A stretch of 64,000 bases of DNA from Aphidius gifuensis (Eukaryota > Arthropoda > Insecta > Hymenoptera > Braconidae), in the NCBI RefSeq assembly GCF_014905175.1, contig NC_057788.1, forward strand, positions 5,456,001 to 5,520,000. The letters run 5' to 3'. Positions 13,961 to 26,960 of this stretch are shown in pieces. Position 1 is the stretch's first letter. Each line of letters starts with the position of its first letter. The translations under genes and the position numbers were made by a program. The notes under the pieces were generated by a model. That model was not told where the DNA came from and made no database searches. It was given only the letters and a program-made list of their open reading frames with translations.

Positions 13961-15239
13961 ATAGAAGACTTTAGTTTTCGTGTTTAGTTACTAACACCGA
14001 TACATATGTACTTTTCACAAAATGTAACATGTTTGCTTGTACTGTAAATTACGTGAAGTCCACATGGAAGGTTTTCACGAAAGGTGGTTAATGTTGGACG
14101 TTGGATGAAGTATATCTTTACTTTGTGCTTGTATATGTACATGAACGTGTTACATATACATCAATTTTATTTATGTATAAAGAGTTATGTAAATATAGGA
14201 TTTTGGTTGTTTAGATATTGGTGTGTGGGTATTGTGGATGAGATTGTATAAAGAGTGTAATGTAGGACAAAAGTTGGCTTTATACTTGACGAGGTTTTGT
14301 GAATAACTTGAAAAAGACTTTAAGACGATTTACGTAAGCGTAAAATTGAACATAAGAACGTCAAGCAAGCGGAAAGTATAGATACTTTTGTGTATGTATT
14401 ATATGTTATTGGCAAGTCAATGTTTTGTTGAACAATCCATATTATTTTGTGTAAAATTTAACTATAATAAATATTTTTTTTATTATTTATTTTACAATAC
14501 TCGTTATAGCTTGATAATTATCAAGACAATTGATTCTATTTATTACACATCAATATATATCAAATAAATTTACTGAGTTTGGCAGTTATGGATAAAATTC
14601 TTTTTACCAAGGAAATAAGACCATCAGAAGGGAGTTGAAAATTCGATTTCAAATTTTATTTAGTGGGGTTTGATTTATATATATATACTGTATTGTAGGG
14701 TGTATAAAATTTGTTTTATTTTCCAATCATAATCGTATAACAATTAATTGAAATACACAAACAAATTTATGGTATATACATATATAAAAAAATAAACATT
14801 GTAATAATGTATTAAATTTTTCAAATACATTTATGTGTTGTGGTTGAAAAAATAATTTTGTCACAGCATCATGTAAAACCATAAATATATTTTGGTTAAA
14901 TTTTTTAAAACTTGTACTTTCAAAATAAAACAAGAGAATCAAAGACAATAGAAATGTTTCCCACAATGGTAATAGAAATTGTAAAAAAATAAAAAAAAAA
15001 AAAAAAACAGATAAATAATTCAAGATTAAGAGCTTTTTTATTCACTGTGTTTATTTATTTTTTTTTTTTCTTATTTTATTTTTTCATGTACTATTTATGC
15101 CAATAACCAATATGTTTTCTTTCAAATAACCACAGACATATCAGTCGTTTGAATTTTTTTTTTTTTTTTGCTATCTCTCTTTTTTTATTGCTTTGTATGT
15201 AATATGTGTAACTGTATATATTTATATATTATATATATG
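13961..15239. other. AT-rich stretch, no gene seen
   Basis: TATA/GTAT-rich sequence with poly-A; nothing recognised. Confidence 0.55.
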
Positions 15240-15365
15240 TGGAGAAGAAGCCTGTGACACTTTGTCTCATCGATTGCGTGCGTGAACACAAAGTCCACTT
15301 GGGCATTGGACAAGCCCTGGGAGTTCTTGGAGCCTTGGGCGGTGGTCCCTTAACTCCTACCCTTT
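15240..15365. other. GC-rich island, open on both strands
   Basis: About 125 bp of GC-rich sequence stand between TATATA and poly-T. The plus strand reads EKKPVTLCLIDCVREHKV followed by a Gly/Leu-rich stretch. The minus strand reads GVKGPPPKAPRTPRACPMPK. No splice pair is evident on either strand. A conserved non-coding element is as likely as an exon. Confidence 0.2.
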
Positions 15366-15720
15366 TTTATTTTTATTTTTACTTTTTTTTTTAGTTTTTT
15401 TTTTTTTATTGGGCGCCCCTATGGATCTCCAACCAAGCCTGATGCTCACCCTCTATTTCTTCTCAACATTTCTCCCTCATTTCTCCTTGCCGCGCACCTC
15501 TTTACCACCCCTAAACTATCGCAACATTGCTACTGTGTGCCAGCACCTCGTCCCTAACGTTCATACCAACCTTTTTCTGTTTTTCTCATTCTCCCTGATC
15601 CACCTTCTTTTTTCCGATAGTTTTTCTTTTTATTTTCTTATTTATTTTTTCCCTTTTCTTTGCTTTTTTCATCCCCGTCATTTCCACTACACAACCCCTC
15701 GACGCCTCTTTCCAGTTTAG
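15366..15720. other. Pyrimidine-rich island
   Basis: The C/T-rich plus strand includes TTTACCACCC at 15501..15510. Its Phe/Leu/Ser frame is compositional. Confidence 0.5.
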
Positions 15721-18700
15721 GTTAAAATAAAATAAAACACATACATACACACACACATCGACATAAAATGAAAAAAAAATAAAATGGGTTAACGAAAAAA
15801 ATACAAAAAATTTGATAAAATTCTAGTCTTGCTCCAAGGGTTTTATCCCTCTATTTTCTTTCACCCCCTCGACTGTATACCTTTGCCCAATTGTTCATGC
15901 AAGCATATATATGATTCATACAGTGAAGCTCATTTTTATATTTAAAAAAGAATTGACAATTATATAAAGTATTACATTTTCTTATTTATTCAACGTGTAT
16001 TATATTTAAAAATTAATTTTTTTTTTCAACATCAATTTCAGTAAGGGTGAGTTTAGCAGTTCTTTTATTTATTTTATTTTTATGTGATTTGTAATTGGAA
16101 ATTTGTAAAGTCACACTTGAAACAATACAAAAAAGCTTGGTGGATTAAAACTCTGACGGAGAAAGAGAAAAGAAAAAGTTCATTAACTGGAAACGAATGG
16201 TCGCTTTTTTTAATTTTTGTATTTGGATCTTTTTTTTTTTTTTTGCTATAACGTAGAAAACGTAAATGTTTATTAACGTTAAGTACGAATTGGTTAACAG
16301 AATATTTAGAAAACAATACGAGAGATAACGTGTCATTAATTAATTTTTTTCGTTGTGCAAAATTTTGATGCTGAGTTTTTGTTTAGTTCGAAAAACGACA
16401 TTAATTTTCTTAGCTATACATGAGCTAACAAAAGCTACATATGCTATAGCCAGATTTTTTTCCAAAATTATTTGCATATATACTTTAGCTATTATTTATT
16501 TTTATTTGAATAAAAGAAACTTTTTTAATTTTAATAAATTTAATATCAATCAAAAAAGATGAAGATGTATGAAACATTATTATGAGGGTTTAAGTTATTC
16601 CTGCAACAAGTAAAATCATTCAAACACATTTAAAAATTGTCAAACAAATTCTTCAACATGACTCCCTTTTTCTGTGTCAAACTCTTACCACCTTCATCTT
16701 CACACGCCACCTCTCTATGTTTTTATTCATCAGGTAGTGTGGGATCAAACCAAGAAAAAGAAGATAAAAAAAATTTGAAAAATAGAAAAAAAAAAAAAGA
16801 AACGGCAAGTCGTTATTCTTGCAGGACGTGTCAGGATAGCGGTGGTTGAGTTTTGTACACATATATACGGGCGGTAGAGTCAACGGTGCTGGTAACAGGC
16901 ATAAAGGTATATCTGTATACATGTACACATTGAGAGAGTGTCAAGGGAAAAGAAATAAACTGAGATGAAGAAAAAAGAAAAATAACATGTACATATATTT
17001 ACACACATACACACACATTTACAAAAAAGGAGGTAAAGAAACAAAAAATAAAATAATAAAAAAAAAAGAAAAAAAAAATGTGTGTAGTCTTCTTGAGTTT
17101 GCCCTTCAGCGAGGCTGGCACACACATGGTGGCCACGTTGCCACCTCCTCAGAGTACCTCTATTTCTCGTTGATGCATTCCCAAGACGTTCAATGCTGGT
17201 CTTTGAGTTCAACGAAGGAATAAAAAAAAATAGAAAGATGAGCGAGGCATAGGTACATTGTATCCACAACGAAAAAGAACACATGAGAAAAATAAAAAAA
17301 TATATATAAATAAATTTTCCATTTGCTATGGACAGAGCCAAGAAATTGCAAAATAAAATAAAAATATTTTATAATTTTTGAAATAAGTATCATACAAGTA
17401 TTTATGTATTAACAGATCATTTATCAAAGTATTTATTATCATCATCATTACACCTGACAGACAAGTAGATTGTCGATTATACGTTAACACATGTGTTGGA
17501 TCTTACTGCGTATGATTCTTGCATGGCATTTAATTAACAGCTATAGACTCTGATTGAAGGAATACGTTCTCATTGTATTATATATATATTATAGTGTTCA
17601 GGTGTATAACACTGTATGAGTAAGTTGTATAATGATGATGATGATGAAGCTATATGTAGTTCTTCAACAAAGATGAACGACATAGACAAGACCAAGTCAA
17701 TCGTGCGCGACCATTTCCCCTGAGATACTTGGATATATTCTAACTAACTTTACCCATATAGTTGTTGATGGTCTTGATATACTAAATCCTATGCATACAA
17801 CCCCTCAAATCAAATGACACGATATATTGTCACGTAACAATTTAACAGTGAATATACGCCTTGGCAATAATCTTGTAATATTCCCAGTAGAAATTTACGT
17901 GAATTATATCAAACTGTTTTTCAACAAGTGTATCTGAATGAAAATATTTAAAATTATGATTTATCATGTAATTTTATAGATGATAGAAAGTAGTGTTTAT
18001 TATTAAATTAATATTGAGTAATTATAAATTTATGATTGTTTATAAAACTCAAATTAAATAACGATATAGTTTTAGATTAAATATTTGTGATAAATGTTTA
18101 TATATTTGGTAAATTGAATTAACTGAATAGCAAATTATCTTGTGATAAGGTTACAAGCTGTAACAGTACTGTCGGTTCAATGGTAATTAGAGGTAACTGT
18201 ATAACAGAGTATCGAGATATTCCCATGTCCGGACATATCCTCCGATAATGGACGATGAGAATTAAGGTCAAAGGTCGTTGTTTTCGGTTGATAGAAATTT
18301 ATATATATATATGACGCAATTAAGTTGTGTAATACAGACACAGATGTTTTGAATTTTGATTATACTGTATATATAAATTCTATACTTGCAAATGTATATA
18401 TTCAAAGTTACGAGTAACATTCGAATTTTAATTTAAGACTATTCGGGATAAAAAAAAAAACAAGCTTGTTTTTTCACTTAGGTGACAACGCTATACAAAA
18501 AAATAAAATAACTTTTTTTTTTCTGTTTTTTTTTTTTTTTTATATAAATAAATTAAATGAAAATAAGATATTCTAAATTTCTTAAAGGTCACGACATTTG
18601 CAAAAATTCATGAGTTTCGACTGGTGAGATTAAACAGGAAGTTGAATATTCAATAAAAAAAAAAATATAATAATAATAGTATGAAATTTTTTAGCTTATG

Positions 18701-20394
18701 TGTAAATAGCTAAATGACTCTCGTAAACTAGCCCTAATATTCTGATATACTTTTATAAAATTTATATATCCTGTTATATTGCACCTTTACTTTTCACGAT
18801 TACCCCTTGTATATTCATTTTCTCATACAAGAATAAATTAACTTGAAAAAAAAGAAAAAAAAATATTTAGATGTAGTTTAAATAATTATTTAAATAGGCT
18901 TTAAAATATATTTAAAATCAGACAGCTTCTAAAATTTCTAAAAAGATTAAATTAATAACATGCTTGTATATTTTTACGAAATTCTGTTTGTTTTTTGAGA
19001 TTGGAGAAAAAAACAAAATTGTATAGACAGAAATTGATAAGCAAGTATATTCACACGCCCCTTTCCGACCAAATTGTTTTCTTTTTTTTTTCTCTTTTCG
19101 GTGAATAAGGAAAACACATATTTGGAATTATGACGTGTATATGATAACGATGACATTATCAATATTCAATAGAGAGCATGACGTATATTGTGATAAAATA
19201 CTAATGCGTAACTATTGAATAAACGTTGAAAAAAAAAATTTGTTTATACAGTTTATCGTGAGAACGCATTCAGGTAGTTAAAAACTAAAAAAAAAAGTCA
19301 AATCGCCCTGCTACCGGAAACGTTGTTTTGATAAGAAAATAATATTCATCAAAAAGATTGCAAATGCATATGTAACATACTCAAACTATTTACATTGTAC
19401 TTTGTAAGTTCATCTAAACGTAAAATTTACTCTACTCAAATATTAGGATTCTCATTTAAAAAGCTCTTGAACAATTAAACTAATAATTATGATCGCTTGA
19501 GTACACGATAAAACAGTCAACACTAATTGCAATAAAAAAAAAACAGATTCAAAATAATATCAATTATGTTTTTATTAATTATTTATTAATAACATTGACA
19601 AATAATATCACCCACTAAAAATTTTTAACAGAATTTTATTTTTTATTATTTAACAAAATGAAAGTAAAATTTCATTTAAAAAAAATTCTAGTCGTCTATT
19701 TGAAAGTTTTACCGTTTCATCGTCATTCCCCTTGGCAACTACGTCAACATGCTGATAATCCAGTCACGAAGCCCCTATTCTACCTACTCGGCTGTAAACC
19801 TTATTTTATTTTATTTATTTTTCTCTTTTTTTCCTAAAACGAGGCTTCTTTTTCCAGTGCATACTATGTCGTCGTCTCGCAGCTCGTAAAATAATTTCTT
19901 CGTTGAAATTTTAAGGGTTCTGGTATATTTTTTTTTCTCCCTCTGTCCTCGATCTTTTTTTTTTTTTTTTTATATATATTTTAGATATTTTTTTTTTTTT
20001 TTTTTACTACAGAGTTGTCATTTAGTGCCGCCTCGGGTCAGATTACAACGACAGATTGACTAAAAGATTTATTCTGCTTGTCGAATATTAAAAATAAAAT
20101 AAAAAAAAAAACAATTAAAAAAAACAAATAAACATGAAATAAAAAAATTAGAAAAGGATCATAAAATTTAGTTATATAATTTATTGACACATCAGATAAA
20201 AATTAAAATAGTGATATAATATCATGTCAACAAATTAGTATATATAAAAAAATGGAAAAAAAAATTGTAACAATTAATCAGTTATAACTTGTCACACAAT
20301 AATCATCAAAATCACAACTCGTATGTTGCAAATAGATATACATATTATACAGCATGCATTTATATATATGTTGATATCCATATACACACTGTGA
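15721..20394. other. Mostly AT-rich; weak GC patches only
   Basis: Patches at 16650-16900, 17090-17230, 18160-18280 and 19690-19890 lack splice structure. A (GAT)5 run is at 17632..17647. No gene is supported. Confidence 0.5.
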
Positions 20395-20466
20395 ATTCAT
20401 TCATATATAGCTCAGCTCTTGCACTCGTATAACGATGAACAAATTGGTAATTGTCGAGTACAGACT

Positions 20467-20570
20467 CTAGGCATGAGCCCAGCTACACTCCCACGCGAGT
20501 TTATCACGTACAAATGCTTTATGCGCCTGGGGAATTTTGGCTATGTGCTGCTGCAGAAAAGGGTTGACCA
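20467..20570 (-). CDS. Possible terminal exon of an unrecognised gene
   Basis: On the minus strand, a pyrimidine-rich acceptor CCTTTGTTTCAG (just above 20570) is followed by a 33-codon frame starting VNPFLQQHIAKIPQAHKAF, ending AWECSWAHA, then TAG at 20467..20469. If real, the upstream exon would end with one base of a split codon. Composition is protein-like and much less AT-rich than the surroundings. The plus strand is also open here for 59 codons (about 20395..20574, ending KRVDH), so strand and coding status are uncertain. No family recognised. Confidence 0.3.
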
Positions 20571-20943
20571 CTGAAACAAAGGATCGTCAAAGCCATACTC
20601 TATTATACATCAAAATTGTATATGAAAAAATTTTTTGAAATTTTGGTTTTGAAAGTATTATTAAATTAATATTTTAACAATTTTAAAATAGTAAAATCAA
20701 AATATATATACGTAGATATATGCGACTAAATATAAAATAGTATAAAAAAAGAAAAATTGTATTTTTGTTATTTTTTTAAAAACTTTTTATTTAGTTTTTT
20801 TTTTTGAGGTATATATATATTGAAAGTTGGGATTTCGACCCTTTTTGAATCCCGCATGAAAATCCGTATAGAATTGGAGTTGGTATATAGTGAAAGATGA
20901 AGGGAGCTTTACCCGAAATTAATATCATTTCTAGAACGAGTAA

Positions 20944-21356
20944 GGCTCTTGGCCACATCCATGGCTCTTTCGTTCACTATCCTTTTACCTCGTCGTATTC
21001 CTCACAGTTACTCGCTTTCATATAACGAATACCAAGCCAAACACCCTAGTATCTATCTACCTATCTATCTATCTATATCCACTACCACCATCACCACTTC
21101 CATCACTTGGGGCTACCTTGCAGACCTCTCTAGCAAACTCACTCCCTCAAGCCCATTCCATTTCAAGTTCTACCCAACTCTCATACCATCATTTCGTATA
21201 TAGTACTTCTACCTTCAAACCAGTCCAACCCACTATGACGTTGGCGTTTCTCTACCCCAAAGGACTACTACTACTACTTCTACTTCTATACGACTACTAC
21301 TATAATACTGTACTCTATATAGCACTGGGCTAACGTTGAAGATGGCTCTTGGCCAC
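20944..21356. repeat. 13-bp direct repeat GGCTCTTGGCCAC, copies exactly 400 bp apart
   Basis: Perfect copies lie at 20944..20956 and 21344..21356. They flank a pyrimidine-rich block that holds (CTAT)n at 21051..21077 and CTACTACT runs. This may be duplication debris or a shared binding site. Confidence 0.6.
21051..21077. repeat. (CTAT)n microsatellite
   Basis: A tetranucleotide run with one interruption. Confidence 0.85.
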
Positions 21357-21500
21357 TGTCAAGAGAAATTCAGACAGAGAAAGATAAAGGAGACGACAAA
21401 GAGACTAGACAAAGTCCCGGAAAGTCCAGGACATGAAAGAGGTATAGAAACCAGAGGAAAGACCCTTGATATTGAACGCCTTCTAGGTCTTGCTTCTATA
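21336..21500 (+). other. Purine-rich open frame, probably compositional
   Basis: The plus frame MKMALGHCQEKFRQRKIK continues Lys/Arg/Glu-rich to about 21490, then enters AT-rich DNA. The purine bias explains the charged composition. It begins next to the second copy of the GGCTCTTGGCCAC direct repeat. Confidence 0.1.
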
Positions 21501-21920
21501 TTACTAAAACTTTATTCCCATGAACATTATCTATTTATACGTTTATCTTTAAATTTTAAAAAATTAAAAAACTATTTCTTTTGTTTATTTTTTTTACTCA
21601 TTTTTAAACGTTCACTTGTTGATTAAATAAATAATAAGTATATCACATACTTAGTGAATGAAATCTAAGTAGCTTTTTTTTTTTTTTTTATAAAATTAAA
21701 ATTTTTATAATAAACCCTAAAACTACATGATAAAACTAATGTTTTTCGAAAAAAGAAAAAATCCATATTAAAAATAACACCCACGTTTATTTATTTTTTT
21801 TTTTTCGGCTGGACAAATACCCACCCTTACAAAACCATTCAATTCATTTTTTTTTTTTTATTTTTTCATTTTTCTTTTTCACCCTGTGGTTATCCAATCC
21901 TTGGTTTTCTATCTTTTTCT

Positions 21921-22565
21921 ATATATAGCATCCTTTTATCCTCTTTGCTCAACTTGCTGCGATTCAGCATCCCCCAAAGGACTCAGTGAGACTCTAGGAC
22001 TCGGCGACGTTGAAACTAAAAAAAGTGAAATGGTGATATATATAAGAGTGAGATAGAAATAAAAGTAGAAGAGAAATTCAGCGCCAGAGAAGTTAGGTTT
22101 CATTTCGCGATAGGGTGGGGCCTTGGGTTGGTTGAAAAGGAATAAAAGTAAACTGAGAGAACGACGAGGGTTTTCACGTTGAGGGTGAGTAAAAAGAGCG
22201 CACATAGAACAGTAATATGGAATGGCTTGTGTGCGGTAAAACTGTTCTCTATCCAACCCAACTCGACCTTCTTCTTCACATAAACATTCTACTCTCAACT
22301 ACTCTATATATATATGAATATACACATATACATAGCGACCCTCATGCTCAATTTTCTATCTCACCCATTTTCTCTAACCAACCACCCAACCCCCAAAACA
22401 CCCATCACCTTTTCTTATTCTTCCCACCGGTCTCTTTCCACTAGACCAGTCTTTCACACACGCACGTTTTTGCTCCTGGCATCCAATACCCTGGCGAGCC
22501 CTTTTCCACCAAAAGATACTACATTTCTTTTATCCCTCTATCCGTTTATCCAGAGCCATATATAG
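21921..22565. other. Purine-to-pyrimidine switch island
   Basis: About 22020-22200 is G/A-rich and 22245-22500 is C/T-rich, switching near 22215. It contains ACCACCC at 22381..22387. Open frames on each side are compositional. Confidence 0.5.
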
Positions 22566-24090
22566 ATAAATACATTTACACACTCATCTTCACATGAACC
22601 TTCGGGATATTATTTTAATATTTTTTTTTAAATATTATTTTCATGAATTTTTTTAAAGTTACCTGGGAATATAGCTGGTGATCGAATTCTCATTACAAAA
22701 AAAAAAAATAATTATACTCAGATGAAATTAAAAACATAATGCTTTTTTTAAAAAAAACAAAAAATTGATCAAAATTTACATTTTAAAATAATAAAAATTT
22801 TACTTTTTTTTTGCTAATATATTTTATTCGTTCAATTGAATAAAAATATGCATTTTTTTTTCTTTTACTTTTTTTTTTAATATTATTTTTTTAAAGTTCA
22901 AAAATATGTAAAATCGTTTTATTATATATGGGCCATACCCAATTTCACTGTATAACGAGAAATGATATCATGCCTCGGGAAACGATTTTGAATTTACCAG
23001 CTTTCTTGCCTTTTTTTTTTTTTTTTTTTTTTTCAATACACTTTCATCGCCTAAAGGTGAATAAAAATTTCTTTGACAGTATGTGAAAAGCAATGCAATA
23101 ATACAAACAGTTTTTTGCACTAAATTTTATTTATATGCCAATGGTTTTTGTTTTATATTTTTTTTTTAAGGTAAATATATTTACAGAAATGTTTTTATAT
23201 AATAAAATAATAAAAGTGTGATTCAAAATATAGATGTTTTTGATAAAAAAAAAAACAAAAAACAATTCAACCAATTTAGTATGTAAACAGTGATAAATAG
23301 TTTTTGAGATTTCCGAAGCTTAATCGTTTCTAATTTAATGGTTTTATTTCCCCCTTCAACTTTTCATTGCTTTCATGTACAACAAACCATGAACCACATT
23401 TTCTCTGGCTTTTCATTTTAAATTTCAAAGTTTAAACAAGCGATCTTATCACTGTATAGTCTTTCTAAGGGTGGTTTGTCTTCTTTTTCTTCTTCTTCTA
23501 TTTTTTGTTTTTTTTTCTTTTCCACTCTTTAGCTTATTTTTCATTGTAATCCCAGTGAATATGAGGGTTGTGTGAGATATTGAGAGAAATAGAAAAAGAT
23601 AAAGTGAAGCGAAAACTGGAGAGAGATTTGTATGTATATATATATTTCTGGGGATGACTATAAACCGAGGTGAACCGGGGTCAGGATCATTTTTCATATA
23701 TAAAAATAGAAACAGAAAAATGAATATATCTGTCTATTGTCCTGTTATTTCTTAACAACGAATGTTTATGACAGACGTCCAAATGTGATAGATACATAAT
23801 AATATAATCACCAATAGATACTTATTATTTTTTAAACTGAAATATTATTATGAAATTACAGTCGAAAAATTCAACTGCACATAAATAAAAAAATATTTAT
23901 TTTATAAAAAGATCATTCAAATTTTCATGTAATTCAGTAAGTATTTTTCTTCAACACATTGGTATTATCCATAAGCCAGAAAATGTAAAATAGGATAAAA
24001 ATAAAGTAAATTGTTGAAGGCAAAGAAAACGGCGCACTATCGACAAATTAAATTTCCAATTCCCCTCAACAGGGTAACCGACTATACGTT
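22566..24090. other. AT-rich stretch with a small pyrimidine-to-purine block
   Basis: Poly-T and poly-A dominate. The block at 23460-23690 is C/T-rich then G/A-rich, the reverse of the common order. No gene seen. Confidence 0.5.
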
Positions 24091-24960
24091 TAGCTATTTA
24101 TCTGCCCGCACATACTCCATACGATATTCGTTTTTCGTAGATGAAGTGAAAAAAAAAAAAAGGGGGCGGTTCAAAGAGGGAGGGAAATAAGGGTGGAAAT
24201 GAGAAAAGTGAGTTAAAAGAAAGAGACAAAAAATAAAATAAGAAAAAAATATATCTAAGAGTAGCAGCAAAGTAGAACGTTTCGAAACGCTTCACGTCTC
24301 AAGCTCTATATATGGTGCCCACGATCCTTTGTAATCTCGTTGAGAAAGATCGCGTAGGTATTTGAAAAAAAAGAAAAAAAAAAGTTAGAAATAAGGATAG
24401 ATAGAAAGAAGAAGCATACTGAAGGATTGAAGAAAGTACCGTAGAAGTACCTATAAGAAATAAGGAAAAAAAATAAAAGGAAAAAAATAAAATAACATGA
24501 GCAAAAAAAAAAAAAAAATAAAGGGAAAGATCCCTCGATGTCTAAACCCGTATATAGAGCCTCAACGTAGCCACCCTCATCGCGGGCATAAATCACAATA
24601 GAAGCGGAAAGTGGTGTGGAGAAGTTCTCAAGCGGCAAGCAGGGCCAGTTGTCACCCCACCCCATTCACCCCTCTTTGCCAATTCACCCAACCACCCACC
24701 CACCCACTATACCTTCCTAAACCTCCCTCATTCCCTTTACAATCCCCCAATGCTATTCTGCTATACTTTTCTACGACGTCAACCAACTCGCTTGTCCACC
24801 CTTCTCACTATCCCCCTTTTTTTTCAGCTTGTTCTCGTTTCCTCACTTTTTTTTGCTTTTTTTTTTTTTTTTCTCCCTCATGCTTTTTATTTCTTTTCTT
24901 TCTTTTCAAATTCACGTCCAGCTTTTGAACGAGATCTTCCAATAACCACTTTAGACATCA
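24091..24960. other. Purine-to-pyrimidine switch island
   Basis: 24145-24530 is G/A-rich and 24650-24910 is C/T-rich, with the switch near 24600-24640 in GC-rich sequence. The minus-strand frame over the left half and the plus-strand frames over the right half are low-complexity. An ACCC/CCAC run lies at 24685..24708. Confidence 0.55.
24278..24289. repeat. 12-bp perfect palindrome CGTTTCGAAACG
   Basis: Self-complementary with no spacer; possibly a dimeric protein-binding site. Confidence 0.7.
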
Positions 24961-26575
24961 GCTAAATCCTCGAATAAAGAAAAATAAAAAAAGAATTTAA
25001 AAAATTTAAGTTTGATAATGTTAAGAATAAACTTTGTATACTTGAACTAATATATTTTTTTTTTTTTCAACCCATAGTTTAATAATTATAATTCAATTAC
25101 TAACATTAAACTATACGGGTTTATTATATTTGGAAATTATATTGTTGGAAAAATTTAAAAACAAATTAATTACTCAATGATATTTAAAATCTATAATGTG
25201 TTATTTTACAAGACACCAATAACTAGAATAATATTTTACTTTACAATGTGGTAAAAAAAAAAAAATAATAACAAAAAATAATAGTAATAATAATAACAGT
25301 ATTGTGTATGTATAGAAAGAAATATGAAAGCTCAGGATATGGTACAAAGAGGGTGAAAAAAAATACTAGTATGCCACCCTCGCTTTTATATCGCTAGTGC
25401 TTTTTTCGTATAGTTTGACCAATTTTTTTTTCGTATCTATACGATATACCAACCTTTATCCTAACTCATCTTCCTTAGCAATCTTCCAGCTCACCAACCA
25501 CCCACTCTCTGTATTCTCAAACGCCATTCAGTCTGTTTTTCTGTGGACTCTTCTTTACTCAGCCTCACTTATTCTTCATGATTCTTTGCTCCTTGAAATG
25601 GGTGTTCAGTTTCGTTTTACCACCCTCTCTTTTTTTTTTTTTTTTTCTACCTCCCTATCACGCTATTCTCGACACAGATATATACTATATATATTTTTTT
25701 TTCTGTCTTATATTCTTGCGCCCCTTTTACTCGAATCGCCTTGGAGCAAAAAACCTGGAAGGCCAACTCAACGATATATATAACTAGAGTTAAAAGAAAA
25801 AACCAGATAGAAAGTTGTGATGGGAGTTGGGAGTAAAAGCGTTCGGATAGCTGTCGGATCACACAAAAAGAAGGCGTAGGCAGCTTGGGACCATCGATAA
25901 ATGTAGACGAAGGGTTATTTTTCAAGGTTTAGCTGCTACTCTTTCGTAATATTATATACTCTATATATTTTTTTATTCTGCTTTCTTATCCTGGTGTATT
26001 TTCCTCTCAACGTTGACGTCACTCCAAAATCGATTTTTTTTTTATTATATATATACATATTTGGAACTTGCTGCCAGTTTTACTAACTTTTTTTTTTATT
26101 TTCACAAAAAAAAAAATAGATAAATAAATAATAAATAAAATAAAATAAAATAGTAAATATACTGTAAAAATACACTTTTCATTTAAGAGTTTAAGATAAA
26201 TAGTATGCTTGAGAGTGCTCAAAAAAATCGATGTAATGATAACTCTAAGAAGATTAATCAATTTTTAATTATCTATATTGAAGTACTCACTAATTTCCTC
26301 ACTTTAATTTCAGACTATTATTGCGATTCATTTATTTGATAAACATACTTTGATCCTCAGGTGATAAAATTGAGGTAAATAAAATGTTATCAATATTTTT
26401 ATAGATAACCAACTTTTTAAATAAACAAATGAATAAATAAAACCGTAGAGTAAATTTACGATATTTTGAAGGCTGTATAAAATATTCCTGGTATTTTTTA
26501 TATATTTTTTTTATTGCATTTTTGACATGTATGATGTGTTTTAGTTTTTCCTTCTTTCAACGATCGAGAAAACGT
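24961..26575. other. Pyrimidine-rich island between AT-rich stretches
   Basis: 25390-25780 is C/T-rich with ACCACCC at 25497 and TTTTACCACCC at 25615..25625, followed by a short G/A-rich block to 25920. Frames over it are compositional. The rest is AT-rich. Confidence 0.5.
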
Positions 26576-26579
26576 GGAA

Positions 26580-26960
26580 TTAGAAGAGTTTTTGGAGTGA
26601 GTTGAGTTGAGGCAAAAAATGAGAAAGGTAGATAGATAGAGTAGATGAACAAAAAAAATTTAAAAAAATAAAAAAGTTTAGTTTGGAGCTGGTAGAGAGG
26701 CGAGCGAATTTGAGCTGGGTGAAAGAGTGAGCTTTTCTGTGAGGGAGCTTTGAGAGTAGCAAGGAGAAAAAAAAAAAAAAAACGTGGGAGGATGAGGCCT
26801 GATATATAAAAAGATATTCTTCAGAGCTCTGGCCATGATTGTACAGACCAAGGGTAGAAAATGTACATTTATATATACAGAATATCCAGGTTATACAGAT
26901 ATATATTCTTTTCCATCTACCCCACTCTCTCTCCTCTTTATCCTTCACCACTGTATTTTA
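26580..26960. other. Purine-to-pyrimidine switch island
   Basis: 26580-26800 is G/A-rich, then about 26900-26960 is C/T-rich. No gene. Confidence 0.5.

Noticed and set aside
24306..24928. Long Phe/Ser-rich frames on both strands
   Set aside because: They mirror the purine/pyrimidine halves of a skew island and are poly-Phe from poly-T runs, so they look compositional.
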